DNA from: Calothrix sp. PCC 7103
Lineage (GTDB): Bacteria > Cyanobacteriota > Cyanobacteriia > Cyanobacteriales > Nostocaceae
NCBI RefSeq assembly: GCF_000331305.1
Contig: NZ_KB217478.1
Coordinates: forward strand, 3,011,776-3,075,775
Direction of reading: 5' to 3'
DNA: 64,000 nt
The position numbers were made by a program, and so were the translations under genes. Each line of letters begins with the position of its first letter. Position 1 is the stretch's first letter. Below the pieces are notes generated by a model. The model searched no databases and had not been told where the DNA came from. It worked only from the letters and a program-made list of their open reading frames with translations. Positions 10,278-20,139 of this stretch are shown piece after piece.

Positions 10278-11387
10278 ATGAAAGTTAAAGCAGCAGTAGC
10301 ACAAGAAGCAGGTAAGTCGCTAATTATTGAAACTGTTGATTTAGAAGCTCCAAAGCAGGGTGAGGTTTTAGTTGAAATCAAAGCTAGTGGAGTTTGCCAT
10401 ACCGATGCGTACACTCTCTCTGGTAAAGACCCCGAAGGATTATTCCCTGCTATTTTAGGACATGAAGGCGCCGGAGTTGTCGTCGAAGTTGGTGCCGATG
10501 TTAAAAGTGTCAAACCTGGAGACCATGTAATTCCCTTATATACTCCTGAATGTCGCCAATGTGAATATTGTCTCAGTCAGAAAACTAATTTGTGTCAAGC
10601 TATTCGAGTCACTCAGGGCCAGGGTCTAATGCCAGATGGTACGAGTCGTTTTTCTCTTGATGGCAAAAAAATCCATCATTATATGGGCACCTCGACGTTT
10701 GCAAATTATACCGTTTTGCCAGAAATTGCTGTAGCTAAAATTCGTGAAGATGCTCCATTTGACAAGGTTTGTTATATCGGCTGTGGTGTTACTACTGGTA
10801 TTGGCGCAGTAATTAATACAGCAAAAGTTGAACCAGGTGCCAATGTGGTTGTATTTGGTTTAGGAGGTATAGGTTTAAACGTAATTCAAGCCGCACGTAT
10901 GGTTGGTGCGAATATGATAATTGGGGTAGATATTAACCCTAGTAAAAAAGCTTTAGCTGAAAAATTTGGGATGACGCATTTTGTTAACCCCCAGGAAATT
11001 GATAGCGATATTGTTCCATACTTAGTCAATTTAACTAAAGGTGGTGCCGATTATACCTTTGAGTGTATCGGTAATGTTAATGTTATGCGTCAAGCGTTAG
11101 AGTGCTGTCATAAAGGATGGGGAGTTAGTGTAATTATTGGTGTTGCTGCGACAGGTCAAGAAATTAGCACTCGTCCGTTTCAACTCGTTACAGGTCGAGT
11201 TTGGAAAGGAAGCGCGTTTGGTGGCGCCAGAGGTCGTACTGATGTACCTAAGATAGTAGATTGGTATATGGACGGCAAAATAAATATAGATGATTTAATT
11301 ACTCACGTTATGCCAATTGAGAAAATAAACGATGCATTTGACTTAATGCATAAAGGTGAGTCGATTCGCAGCGTAGTCACCTTTTAA
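10278..11387 (+). CDS. frmA: S-(hydroxymethyl)glutathione dehydrogenase / class III alcohol dehydrogenase
   Basis: 369 residues, zinc medium-chain dehydrogenase. Oxidises S-hydroxymethylglutathione formed from formaldehyde, and reduces S-nitrosoglutathione. Catalytic zinc ligands Cys40, His62 and Cys169 are visible ([22 protein letters not shown]); structural zinc cysteines are 92, 95, 98 and 106. The NAD fold [14 protein letters not shown] follows near 195. GGGGA-like AGGGGA lies about ten bases before the ATG. The usual S-formylglutathione hydrolase partner is not adjacent; the downstream neighbours are unrelated. Confidence 0.95.
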   Translation: MKVKAAVAQEAGKSLIIETVDLEAPKQGEVLVEIKASGVCHTDAYTLSGKDPEGLFPAILGHEGAGVVVEVGADVKSVKPGDHVIPLYTPECRQCEYCLSQKTNLCQAIRVTQGQGLMPDGTSRFSLDGKKIHHYMGTSTFANYTVLPEIAVAKIREDAPFDKVCYIGCGVTTGIGAVINTAKVEPGANVVVFGLGGIGLNVIQAARMVGANMIIGVDINPSKKALAEKFGMTHFVNPQEIDSDIVPYLVNLTKGGADYTFECIGNVNVMRQALECCHKGWGVSVIIGVAATGQEISTRPFQLVTGRVWKGSAFGGARGRTDVPKIVDWYMDGKINIDDLITHVMPIEKINDAFDLMHKGESIRSVVTF

Positions 11388-11715
11388 TATAAATCTAGGT
11401 TGGTGTATGCTCGCGCGTAACCCAACATCTTTATTTCTATATTGAAGAATTCTATAATTATGTAATTTTTTTACCACAGAGATACAGAGCGCACAGAGAT
11501 AAGATATAAGATAGTTAGGCGCCAATATTGAAAATGCTACAAATTTATATCAAACGTAAATATTGATACTTGATTTTTAATGTTTTATGTATTATTTTCC
11601 TCCGGAGACACTCCGTGAACGCAAAAAACCCGCTATTTTATTGGAGAAATATTATAATTTATGTCATTTTTATACATTATATACACAGGCAGGATACCTG
11701 TGCTACAAGATTATT
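11388..11715. other. Intergenic region with repeats
   Basis: About 330 bp. A CACAGAG heptad-type repeat lies at 11472-11504, and the GCACAGG/CCTGTGC palindrome family has a copy at 11684-11702 just before the DUF4174 gene. An open frame covers the second half from 11587 but it reads through the repeat and is not supported as protein. Confidence 0.5.
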
Positions 11716-12189
11716 ATGAATAAACTTACTATAATGACCTCAATCATCATATGTTTAAGCTTGGCGCCATTAATCGAAGCTAACCTATCTCAGGCATCTG
11801 CTCAAATGTCCCAATTTAATTTATCATCACATCAATGGAAAAACCGTATCTTGCTAGTATTCGCACCTTCGGCAGAAAATATAAACTACCAGCAGCAAGT
11901 GCAGCTATTCAAGCAGCAGCAACAAGGTTTGAATGAGAGAGATTTACTTTTAGTTACAGTTTTACGTCAAGGTACAAGCTATAGTAATCAACAACCAATA
12001 GATATAAAATCTGCGGCAAAATTACGTCAAAAGTTCAATATAAGTGATAATGATTTTCGTGTTATCTTAGTCGGCAAGGATGGTGGTGCAAAACGTCAAG
12101 ATTCTGAAGTCGTTCAAGCTGAAACTATTTTTAGTGAAATAGATGCAATGCCAATGCGACAACAGGAGATGCAACGAAAACGTGAATGA
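11716..12189 (+). CDS. DUF4174-like secreted protein
   Basis: 157 residues from the ATG at 11716. The reading frame can be extended to 11587, but that stretch covers a dispersed repeat and lacks a signal peptide, so I chose the internal start, which gives a clean signal sequence (KLTIMTSIIICLSLAPL). The mature part has the DUF4174 pattern: WKNRILLVFAPS, a Gln-rich helix, ERDLLLVTVL and FRVILVGKDGGAKRQ. This is a thioredoxin-like shape without a CXXC pair, so no redox activity is claimed. Function unknown; family assignment moderately sure. Confidence 0.7.
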   Translation: MNKLTIMTSIIICLSLAPLIEANLSQASAQMSQFNLSSHQWKNRILLVFAPSAENINYQQQVQLFKQQQQGLNERDLLLVTVLRQGTSYSNQQPIDIKSAAKLRQKFNISDNDFRVILVGKDGGAKRQDSEVVQAETIFSEIDAMPMRQQEMQRKRE

Positions 12190-12219
12190 TAATAATTTAA
12201 TAATTATTGGGTGACTACT

Positions 12220-12768
12220 ATGTTTGACACCTTTCCTCAACTTGAAACAGAGAACTTAATATTAAGACAAATTAAGTCATATGATGCCGAGGCAATATTT
12301 GGCTTTTTCTCTGACAAAGAAGTTTTGCAGTATCATGATGCAGAACCGTTTAGAAACATTGAACGTGCAGAACGGCTAATTAATACTTGGCAAGACCGTT
12401 TTTTAACTAGACAAGGTATTCGCTGGGGTATAGCTAAGAAAAACGAAAATATTATTATTGGCACCTGTGGTTATCGTCTTTGGGGAAAACCAATGTTTTG
12501 CGCCGAGTTAGGATACGAACTGTCAAAACCAGAATGGCGCCAAGGTATAATGACAGAAGCGCTTTTAAGTATAATTAGATTTGCATTTGAACGGATGGAG
12601 TTAAACCGTATTGAAGCGACTGTAATGCTCGAAAATACAGCTTCGATAAATTTACTCTCAAAACTGGGTTTTACAGAAGAGGGTATTTTAAGAGACTTTG
12701 GCTACTGGAAGTTTGAATTTCATGATTTGAAACTATTCTCGCTTCTGAAAAGAGATTTAATGAAATGA
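12220..12768 (+). CDS. GNAT family N-acetyltransferase, RimJ/RimL-like
   Basis: 182 residues. GNAT fold with the start pattern LETENLILRQIKSYDAEAI, the acetyl-CoA pyrophosphate loop region around LGYELSKPEWRQGIMTEA and the C-terminal IEATVMLENTASINLLSKLGF with EGILRDF. RimJ/RimL-type enzymes acetylate N-termini of ribosomal proteins, but many relatives modify other amines, so the substrate is open. A GTG nine bases earlier (12211) is an alternative start. Separated by about 30 bp from the DUF4174 gene and so possibly cotranscribed. Confidence 0.85.
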   Translation: MFDTFPQLETENLILRQIKSYDAEAIFGFFSDKEVLQYHDAEPFRNIERAERLINTWQDRFLTRQGIRWGIAKKNENIIIGTCGYRLWGKPMFCAELGYELSKPEWRQGIMTEALLSIIRFAFERMELNRIEATVMLENTASINLLSKLGFTEEGILRDFGYWKFEFHDLKLFSLLKRDLMK

Positions 12769-13114
12769 GGTAAATTATCTTTACTAAAAATTCACATTTT
12801 ATAGTTTAAATGTATTATAAATTTATAAAACCATAAAAACCTGGTTTCTTAGGATTTAACTTGAAAAATCAGTTTTTAAGAACTATAATACCAAAACTAC
12901 ATACTTAAACTAGTATGAACGTAATTCTCATCAGGTGTCGCTACGGAATTTGTCTAAGGGGGAATTTTGAACTTCAGGGAGTGTTTAAACACTTAGATTT
13001 CAGTTACGACATTGGTATAAAAACCTAAAAGATATTGAAATTTTAAGATAAATGCTATACTCTTGTTCCGAATTGCCTACGTAAAAATTCTGTGTTTTGA
13101 GGAATACGGACGCT
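12769..13114. other. Intergenic region before the first pentapeptide gene
   Basis: About 345 bp, A+T rich. Contains an AAACCTGGTTTCTT palindrome of the gene-end family (12838-12852) and a 14-bp palindrome AGTGTTTAAACACT at 12980-12993. No gene seen. Confidence 0.4.
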
Positions 13115-14455
13115 ATGTCTGCAAGTAAGACAGACGTTTTAAAAAATAAGTTAACAGCACTTGCGGTAGTCTTCACTGCTGCACCGATGTTGTTTTTCCT
13201 GGTTTTTTCGGCAAATCGACACCTGTCAGAACGCCAAAAAATCGAATTAATGAACCAAGCATTCACAGCTTCGGCAACCTATTTTTTAGGGTTAGCGGTG
13301 TTTGTCAATGCTTATTATGTATCCAAGCGTGCGGAAGCGGAGCAAAGAAATGTAATTGCTGCTGAGAAAAGTAATCAACTTAACGTTAGTAATGCTCAAT
13401 TAGCGCAAGAACGTTTAATTGCAGACCGTTTTATGACAGCTATTACGCAGCTTGGACACGATAGCGTTGCTACACGTACAGGCGCCATTTATGCTTTAGA
13501 GGGGGTTGCCAACGAATCTTCTAAGTCGTATTGGACTATTATGGAGATTTTGACGGCATTTGTACGCGAAAACGCGCCTATTAATTACCAACTTGAAGAT
13601 GAAAGTCATGAATCACTTCGTGTACGTACTGATATTCAAGCTGCTTTGAATGTGATTGCTAGACGTGACTCGCGTTCATACCGCGAAAACTGTAAACTCG
13701 ACCTTCGCAATACGGATATTCGACGTGCGGACTTGCGTAAAGCGAATTTACAGCACCTTGACTTGCGTGGTTCCTATTTGTGTCATGCCGATTTGCGAGG
13801 TGCTGATTTAGCGCAATCTGACCTTGACAATTGTAACTTTGCTGGCTCCGTTTTGTTTGAAGCGAACCTGCACAAAGCCAATTTACGTGCAGCAAACTTG
13901 CAAGCAGCAAATTTAAATCGAGCTTGGATTTGTGGCGCCAATTTGCAAGCTGCGAACTTGGAAAGGGCATCTTTAAGGGGAGCGAATTTATCGGGTGCGA
14001 ATTTATATAAAGCGAATTTGCAGTTTGCTAACTTGAAGGTTGCTAACTTGTCGAGGGCAAAATTATTCTTAACGAATTTACAGGGTGCAAAGCTTGGCAA
14101 AGCTAATTTACACAATACTGGATTGATTGGCGCCAATTTGTGCGGGGCAAATTTAAATGGCGCCAATTTGAAGGACGCGAACTTGAATGCTGCAAAATTA
14201 CAGTCCTGCGAAGCTTATTTTGCAAACTTCACGAATGCTAGCTTGCAAGAAACCAACTTGTGCGGGGCAAATTTAATGGGTAGCAACTTTCAAAGAGCCA
14301 TTCTCCATGAAACTAACCTTTGTGGTGCAAACCTGATGGGAGTAGATTTGTCTGGCACAAGCATTAATAATGTCAGATGGGATGGAGCAAATTTAAATGG
14401 CGCCAAAAATTTGGAATTTGAACCACACCAGCTAAAAGTTGCTGTAGCTGAGTAA
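13115..14455 (+). CDS. Membrane-anchored pentapeptide-repeat protein
   Basis: 446 residues from the ATG at 13115, which has GAGG ten bases upstream; a TTG at 13097 is less likely. Two hydrophobic helices near 14-34 and 50-70 anchor it, followed by a charged helix and a conserved block (ITQLGHDSVATRTGAIYALE, then WTIMEILTAFVRENAP and TDIQAALNVIARRD). From about residue 200 to 430 runs a long series of A(D/N)LXX pentapeptides, which fold as a right-handed quadrilateral beta-helix. Function unknown. The paralogue follows 260 bp later in the same orientation. The opposite strand of the repeats also reads open, which is a composition effect. Confidence 0.85.
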   Translation: MSASKTDVLKNKLTALAVVFTAAPMLFFLVFSANRHLSERQKIELMNQAFTASATYFLGLAVFVNAYYVSKRAEAEQRNVIAAEKSNQLNVSNAQLAQERLIADRFMTAITQLGHDSVATRTGAIYALEGVANESSKSYWTIMEILTAFVRENAPINYQLEDESHESLRVRTDIQAALNVIARRDSRSYRENCKLDLRNTDIRRADLRKANLQHLDLRGSYLCHADLRGADLAQSDLDNCNFAGSVLFEANLHKANLRAANLQAANLNRAWICGANLQAANLERASLRGANLSGANLYKANLQFANLKVANLSRAKLFLTNLQGAKLGKANLHNTGLIGANLCGANLNGANLKDANLNAAKLQSCEAYFANFTNASLQETNLCGANLMGSNFQRAILHETNLCGANLMGVDLSGTSINNVRWDGANLNGAKNLEFEPHQLKVAVAE

Positions 14456-14715
14456 AACTAAGCTTTAAAGCACAGGGTATCTACCAACCCTTATAAAAGT
14501 ACAATTTTCAATTGAATTTATAATTACATTGAAATTGATATAAATATTATTTAAATTAGTCAAAAAAATTAAGTATATTAGATAAAAGATACATAGAATA
14601 CTTTTAAATATAAAATATTAAACTACGTAATTGCACGTACACACTTAATGTAGAAACTTCCTAAAATATTTATAGTAATACTTTTTAACCAATTTATATA
14701 TAGGTAAATTACCCT

Positions 14716-16083
14716 ATGTTTTTTGTGAATATTCCTACCAGTGCTGCAAAAGTGAATTTTTCATGGCAACTAATAACAGGCTTACTTATGTTTATATTAA
14801 CTTTGATTGTGTTGTTAATACTTGACAATCAAAATTTTGTAATAGAACAAAAAATAGAATATATAACACATATAGTAACAGCAGTAGCAGCAATTTTAGG
14901 TTTAGGGATAATCACTTATAACGTTTATAGCACAAGAATACTCATTAAAGAAATACAAGAAAAACAAAATAATGGTAGTACTATATCATCAGCAAAACTG
15001 CTGCTATTAGAAAAACTGCTCGAAAATCAAGACATTCAGATTGAAGTCAGTTATACAAACCCAGATGATGAGAAAATACCAGAAGACTTTTATCAAGCAT
15101 TAGAGCAACTTGGAAACCAAACACCAGAAGCGCGGTTAGGGGCAATATATACGCTTGAACAAATAGCAAAAGATTCTCCTAGTAAACAGTGGACAATTAT
15201 TGAAACTTTAGCAGCATTCATTCGAGAGAACACACCTTTTATGAGGAACGAAGAAGACTTAGATGACGATGAGTTAGGACAAGAAGAATTAATTTTATTG
15301 CCAACCGATATACAAGCAGCTTTGACGGTCATTGGACGACGCGATATTACTAAAGAACCAGCAAATCAAAAGTTAGATTTACGCAATGTTGATATAACAG
15401 GTGCTGACTTAACTGGCGCCAACTTGCAAAATACTGACTTCACAGGTTCTTGTTTACAAGGTTGTTTACTTACACAAGCAAACCTACAGGCAGTAGATTT
15501 TTCAGACGTTGATATGCAATATGCTGTACTGTACGAAGCAAACTTAATTGAAGCACTATTTTACGAAGCCAACTTACAGTCAGCAGTCTTACCAAAAGCC
15601 AACCTTACCAAAGCCGTCTTTTATCAAGCAAACCTGCATCTTGCAACATTATACGACGCTAACTTAACAGAAGCAGTTTTTTATCAAGCAAACTTAGAAG
15701 GCGCCAACCTGAGTGACGCTGACTTAAAACTTGCCAACCTAGAAGCATGTAACATCTCGCAAGCGAACCTAATAGGAGCAAACTTAACAGGTGCCAACCT
15801 TATTGGCGCCAACTTAGAAAACGCTTCCCTCAGCACAGCTTGTTTAACCGAAGCAATACTATTTGAAGCATCATTATCTAAAGCAAATCTAAGTAACACA
15901 ACCCTAACACACGCCAACCTAATAGGCGCCAATCTTACAAACACAATTCTACAAGATGCCGACCTTAGTGGCGCCGACCTCAGTCGAGTCATAAACCTAG
16001 AACAACAACAACTCGAACAAGCACAAGGGAACACCAACACCACCCTACCCCAACACCTAACACTTCCTGTAAGTTGGTCTTAA
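14716..16083 (+). CDS. Membrane-anchored pentapeptide-repeat protein, paralogue
   Basis: 455 residues with the same architecture as its upstream neighbour: two hydrophobic helices (about 18-38 and 48-70), a linker, the conserved block ALEQLGNQTPEARLGAIYTL with WTIIETLAAFIRENTP and TDIQAALTVIGRRD, then about 40 pentapeptides from residue 220 to 430. Codon choice differs: this copy prefers A- and C-ending codons where the first prefers T and G. The pair therefore is not a recent exact duplication. A palindromic terminator-like repeat starts on its stop codon. Confidence 0.85.
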   Translation: MFFVNIPTSAAKVNFSWQLITGLLMFILTLIVLLILDNQNFVIEQKIEYITHIVTAVAAILGLGIITYNVYSTRILIKEIQEKQNNGSTISSAKLLLLEKLLENQDIQIEVSYTNPDDEKIPEDFYQALEQLGNQTPEARLGAIYTLEQIAKDSPSKQWTIIETLAAFIRENTPFMRNEEDLDDDELGQEELILLPTDIQAALTVIGRRDITKEPANQKLDLRNVDITGADLTGANLQNTDFTGSCLQGCLLTQANLQAVDFSDVDMQYAVLYEANLIEALFYEANLQSAVLPKANLTKAVFYQANLHLATLYDANLTEAVFYQANLEGANLSDADLKLANLEACNISQANLIGANLTGANLIGANLENASLSTACLTEAILFEASLSKANLSNTTLTHANLIGANLTNTILQDADLSGADLSRVINLEQQQLEQAQGNTNTTLPQHLTLPVSWS

Positions 16084-16097
16084 GAAACCAGGTTTCT
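16083..16097. terminator. AGAAACCAGGTTTCT palindrome at gene end
   Basis: 15-base palindrome starting on the last base of the pentapeptide-gene stop codon. Related copies lie at 12838-12852, 33785-33818 (double) and 39022-39036, nearly all at gene 3' ends. Confidence 0.5.
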
Positions 16098-16230
16098 CAC
16101 TAAGTATAACAACTTATAAAAACCAATTTATCAAAGGGACTCTAGAGGACACCCATCCCACAAGATAGATACCTAACAAACCAAATTATTGTTAAACTAC
16201 CTTCGATTAAAAAATCGAGGGTAATTTCTA

Positions 16231-16836
16231 ATGATTGACTTATACACCTTCACAACACCCAACGGCTATAAACCCTCAATAATGTTAGAGGAGATACAAC
16301 TTCCTTACAACATACATAAAATCGACATAACCAAAAACGACCAGTTCACAACCGAATATATAGCCATTAATCCCAACAGTAAAATACCCGCAATTATCGA
16401 CCAAGAAACCGGAATTACAGTATTTGAATCCGGCGCCATCCTAATGTACTTAGCAGAAAAAACACAAAAACTGCTACCAAGCGACCAAAAAGGTAAATAT
16501 CAAGTCATCGAATGGTTAATGTTCCAGATGGGAAGCGTCGGGCCAATGTTTGGACAACTCAACCACTTCAAAAAATACGCTCCAGAAAAAATTCCCTACG
16601 CAATTGAACGTTACGAAAAAGAAACAATACGTTTGTATGGAGTTTTAAACAAGCAACTTAGCGATAACGAATATATATGTGGAGAATACTCAATTGCCGA
16701 CATTGCCACATATCCGTGGGTTGCAATTTACGAGATGCAAGGTTTGACCTTAGATAATCATCCTCACCTCAAACGCTGGGTGGAAACGCTTCAGCAACGT
16801 CCAGCAGTGCAAAAGGGGATGAGTATATTATCGTAA
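16231..16836 (+). CDS. Glutathione S-transferase, Nu-class/YfcG-like
   Basis: 201 residues. Thioredoxin-like N-terminal domain (1-80) starting IDLYTFTTPNGYKPSIMLEE, with Thr9/Asn11 in the position typical of YfcG/YghU-type enzymes that act as disulfide reductases; the glutathione-binding FESGAILMYLAEK lies near 67-79. The helical C-terminal domain includes YSIADIATYPWV near 146-157, the GST N-capping box region. Soluble, stand-alone gene. Substrate not predictable. Confidence 0.9.
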   Translation: MIDLYTFTTPNGYKPSIMLEEIQLPYNIHKIDITKNDQFTTEYIAINPNSKIPAIIDQETGITVFESGAILMYLAEKTQKLLPSDQKGKYQVIEWLMFQMGSVGPMFGQLNHFKKYAPEKIPYAIERYEKETIRLYGVLNKQLSDNEYICGEYSIADIATYPWVAIYEMQGLTLDNHPHLKRWVETLQQRPAVQKGMSILS

Positions 16837-17019
16837 AAGGCGCCGTTTTACATAAATTGATATGTAAAAGACTTGGAGATATTGGCATGAGCATGGTCAA
16901 ATAAAAATGACGCTTTGAACGAGCGCAGTTTACTACGGTTTTGCAGTCATTACAGACGTTCTGCATAACCTGTGTGAAATGCATCTAATAAAGAGTAGAA
17001 ACATTTTTATAATTTGGTC

Positions 17020-18219
17020 ATGACAAAAGTTATAACTAATACAATATTACTTGCTACTAGCGCTTTACTAGTTACAGCTTGTACTGGTGGAAACGCTGGT
17101 AATACAAATAATGCTGGTACAAGTGGCGCCATTCCCATTGGTATTGGTTTTGCTCAAACTAGTAATGTGGCATTACTCGGTCAAGATGGGATAAATGGAG
17201 TCAAGATAGCCGAGAAGTATTTTAATGATAAGGGTGGTGTGAACGGTACACCGATAAAATTAGTGTACCAAGATACTGGTGGAGATGAGCAAGGCGCCAT
17301 CAATGCCTTTCAAACGTTAATTAATAAAGATAGAGTAGTAGGAATTGTTGGACCAACGTTATCGCAGCAAGCATTTAGCGCTAGTCCTATAGCTGACCGT
17401 GCAAAAGTACCAGTAATTGGAGCATCGAACACTGCGAAGGGTATTCCAGAAATAGGTGATTATGTCGCGCGTGTTTCAGCACCTGTATCAATAGTGGCGC
17501 CAAACGCGATTAAAGCCGCATTAAAGCAAAACCCCAATATAAAAAGAGTCGCTGTCTTATTTGCACAAAACGACGCTTTTAACAAGACGGAGACAGAAAT
17601 TTTTCAAAAAGCTGTTAAAGATGCTGGTTTAGAAGTAGTTACAGTCCAAAAGTTTCAAACTACTGATACTGACTTTCAGGCACAAGCGACAAGTACAATT
17701 AATGCCAAACCTGATTTAGCAATTATATCGGGATTGGCAGCTGATGGAGGTAATGTAGTTCGACAGTTACGCGAGCTTGGCTACAAAGGTTTAATTGTAG
17801 GTGGAAACGGGTTTAATACATCTAATATATTTAAGGTTTGTAAAGCCTTGTGTGATGGTGTAATGATAGCTCAAGCTTACAGTCCTGAACAGCCTAGCGA
17901 AATCAACAAGACATTTCGTCAAGCATATCTCAACCAGTTTAAAACAGAACCACCGCAATTTAGTGGTCAAGCTTTTGCAGCAGTCCAAGTTTATGTAGAA
18001 GCATTACAAGCTTTGGATAAAAAGACAAAAGTTAGTAGCTTACAACTTCCACAACTGCGAACAGAGTTAAATAAGCAGCTATTAACAGGTAAATATAACA
18101 CTCCATTAGGTGAGATATCATTTACACCTGTAGGAGAAGTAGTACAAAAAGACTTCTATGTGGCGCAAATCAAAATGGAGAAGGACGGTAGTACAGGTAA
18201 ATTTGCGTTTCTTAAATAG
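17020..18219 (+). CDS. Amino-acid ABC importer, substrate-binding lipoprotein (LivJ/LivK family)
   Basis: 399 residues from the ATG at 17020. The N-terminus has a lipobox, LLVTAC, placing it as a lipid-anchored periplasmic protein. The Peripla_BP_6 fold is clear: GFAQTSNVALLGQDGINGVKIAE, GIVGPTLSQQAFSASPI, RVAVLFAQNDAFNKTE and LIVGGNGFNTSNIFK. It binds branched-chain or neutral amino acids and delivers them to the permeases encoded just downstream (18 bp gap). In Nostoc-type cyanobacteria the comparable N-I system (NatABCDE) has dispersed genes; here all five functions are contiguous. The exact substrate is unproven. Confidence 0.9.
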   Translation: MTKVITNTILLATSALLVTACTGGNAGNTNNAGTSGAIPIGIGFAQTSNVALLGQDGINGVKIAEKYFNDKGGVNGTPIKLVYQDTGGDEQGAINAFQTLINKDRVVGIVGPTLSQQAFSASPIADRAKVPVIGASNTAKGIPEIGDYVARVSAPVSIVAPNAIKAALKQNPNIKRVAVLFAQNDAFNKTETEIFQKAVKDAGLEVVTVQKFQTTDTDFQAQATSTINAKPDLAIISGLAADGGNVVRQLRELGYKGLIVGGNGFNTSNIFKVCKALCDGVMIAQAYSPEQPSEINKTFRQAYLNQFKTEPPQFSGQAFAAVQVYVEALQALDKKTKVSSLQLPQLRTELNKQLLTGKYNTPLGEISFTPVGEVVQKDFYVAQIKMEKDGSTGKFAFLK

Positions 18220-18236
18220 CTATTCACGATTAAATA

Positions 18237-19184
18237 ATGCTTACAATCTTTTTTCAACAGCTTCTCAACGGGTTATCGATTGGTAGTACTTATGCAATTT
18301 TTGCATTAGGGTATACGCTTGTCTATTCTATTTTAGGAATAATTAATTTATCGCACGGCGCCGTTTTTACGCTTGGTGCATATTTTACTTATGCGCTGAT
18401 GGGGGGTGCGTTTGGGTTTAGTGGAGTACTTGCAAATACAACGTTACCTTTTGGTTTACCGTTTGTGTTAGCTGTAATACTAAGTAGTATTTTGGCTGGA
18501 CTAGTTGGAGTAGCTATTGAACGAATAGCATTTTTACCTTTACGACGTAGAGGTTCTGACCCTTTGTTAACAGTGGTTTCTAGCTTGGGTGTTGGTGTAG
18601 TCATTGTTAATTTAATTCAATATTTAGTTGGCGCCGAAAATTATAATTTTCCTGCTAATACTTATGGTGACTTACCCTCTGCGATTAACTTTGGTACAGT
18701 TGATAACCCTATACCTATTCGCACTGTCCAAATAGTTATCTTTATTGTTTCAGTAATAATTGTAGCGCTTTTGACTTACTTTATTAATTGCACTAAGTAT
18801 GGAAAAGCGATGCAGGCAATTGCCGAAGACCCAACTACAGCAAGTTTTCTAGGAATCAACGCCGACCAGTTTATAATACTAACGTTCTTTATTAGTAGTT
18901 TTTTAGCTGGTGTTGCGGGGAGTTTACTTGCTTCGAGTGTAAGTATTGCAGGGCCATATTTTGGAATTGCTTTTGGTTTACGAGGTTTAGCGGTAATTGT
19001 TTTAGGAGGTTTGGGAAGTATACCGGGTGCTGTTGTGGGAGGGTTTTTGATTGGTATTATTGAAGCATTTGTACCAGGTCAGTTTTCTGGCTATAAAGAT
19101 GCTGTTGCCTTTGGTATTTTGTTCATCATGCTATTGGTACGACCACAAGGTTTACTTGGACGCAAGTTTATTCAAAAAGTTTAA
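18237..19184 (+). CDS. livH: Amino-acid ABC importer permease LivH
   Basis: 315 residues, about eight membrane helices. LivH-type signatures: GLSIGSTYAIFALGYTLVYS and IINLSHGAVFTLGAYFTY at the N-terminus, GKAMQAIAEDPTTASFLGI as the cytoplasmic EAA-like loop that contacts the ATPases, and GLRGLAVIVLGGLGSIPGA near the end. Second gene of the operon; 15 bp separate it from livM. Confidence 0.93.
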   Translation: MLTIFFQQLLNGLSIGSTYAIFALGYTLVYSILGIINLSHGAVFTLGAYFTYALMGGAFGFSGVLANTTLPFGLPFVLAVILSSILAGLVGVAIERIAFLPLRRRGSDPLLTVVSSLGVGVVIVNLIQYLVGAENYNFPANTYGDLPSAINFGTVDNPIPIRTVQIVIFIVSVIIVALLTYFINCTKYGKAMQAIAEDPTTASFLGINADQFIILTFFISSFLAGVAGSLLASSVSIAGPYFGIAFGLRGLAVIVLGGLGSIPGAVVGGFLIGIIEAFVPGQFSGYKDAVAFGILFIMLLVRPQGLLGRKFIQKV

Positions 19185-19199
19185 TTTGTAACTTTAAAA

Positions 19200-20135
19200 A
19201 TGGCTGAATTTTTTAATACTTATGGTTCGTTGATAGTCTCGATGGTGTTAGGCGCCTTACTTGGGCTATCGTTATATTTACCTTTGATGGCAGGTCAGTT
19301 ATCGCTAGCAAGTCCTGGTTTTTATGCGCTGGGTGGATATATTGCGGCAATTTTATCTACGACTGTGTTTAAAAGTGATGGTGGATTTCCTGTATATTTG
19401 CTAATACTAGAGATGGTAATTGCTGGTGTGGTGTCGGGATTATTGGGATGTGCTGTGGGTATTCCTGCATTGCGGTTGCGAGGTATTTATTTGGCTATTG
19501 CGACTATTGCGTTTGTGGAAGTACTGCGGGTATTAGCGCTTAATTTAGATATTACAGGTGGCGCCGTTGGTATTTTTAATATTCCTCAACCTTTTTCTAG
19601 TCAAATTGAATATTTATGGGTGGGTTTACCATTGTTGGTTGTGACGATGGTATTAATTTATCGTTTGGAACGTGTACGTGTCGGTAAGGCTTTAATTGCA
19701 ATTCGCGAGGATGAGTTGGCGGCAGGGTCGATGGGGATTAATCCAACTTACTATAAAGTATTGGCTTTTACCTTGGGGTCAGTATTAGCGGGTGTTGTTG
19801 GTGCTATTAGCGCTCATTTTTTGAATACTTGGAATGCTCGTCAGGGTACTTTTGATGCGAGTATTATCTATTTGACTTTTGTGTTGATTGGTGGTTCGAG
19901 GACTTTTTTGGGGTCGGTGGTTGGTGCTATGGTGTTCACTGCTTTACCGGAGATATTGAGGGGGTTGGCTGATACGGGTGGTTTGCCTGTTTGGTTGGCT
20001 CAGTTTTTACGGGATGGTCGGTTGATTATTTTTGGGGTGTTAATTGTTGTGGGGACAATATTTTTTCCACAGGGTTTGGTAACTCCGAGGGTTTTTAAAG
20101 GTCGAACCGCAAAGGACGCAAAGGGCGCAAAGTAA
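19200..20135 (+). CDS. livM: Amino-acid ABC importer permease LivM
   Basis: 311 residues with about eight membrane helices. LivM features: AGQLSLASPGFYALGGYIAA, GIPALRLRGIYLAIATIAF and the ATPase-contact loop GKALIAIREDELAAGSMGI. The last eleven residues, GRTAKDAKGAK, are encoded by a CGCAAAG heptad repeat (20105-20132), so the native C-terminus probably ended earlier and the repeat supplied a new stop. The livG start follows after 4 bp. Confidence 0.93.
   Translation: MAEFFNTYGSLIVSMVLGALLGLSLYLPLMAGQLSLASPGFYALGGYIAAILSTTVFKSDGGFPVYLLILEMVIAGVVSGLLGCAVGIPALRLRGIYLAIATIAFVEVLRVLALNLDITGGAVGIFNIPQPFSSQIEYLWVGLPLLVVTMVLIYRLERVRVGKALIAIREDELAAGSMGINPTYYKVLAFTLGSVLAGVVGAISAHFLNTWNARQGTFDASIIYLTFVLIGGSRTFLGSVVGAMVFTALPEILRGLADTGGLPVWLAQFLRDGRLIIFGVLIVVGTIFFPQGLVTPRVFKGRTAKDAKGAK
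20105..20132 (+). repeat. CGCAAAG heptad repeat inside the end of livM
   Basis: AACCGCAAAGGACGCAAAG followed by GGCGCAAAG. It codes for the last residues of LivM. The reverse-complement copy lies at 20932-20964, so livG is bracketed by inverted copies. Confidence 0.65.
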
Positions 20136-20139
20136 GAGT

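Noticed and set aside
13783-14166. Long open frame antisense to the first pentapeptide gene (also 15684-16043 in the second)
   Set aside because: The repeated pentapeptide codons keep the opposite strand open; the products are Lys/Phe/Ala strings with no start signal or known motif.
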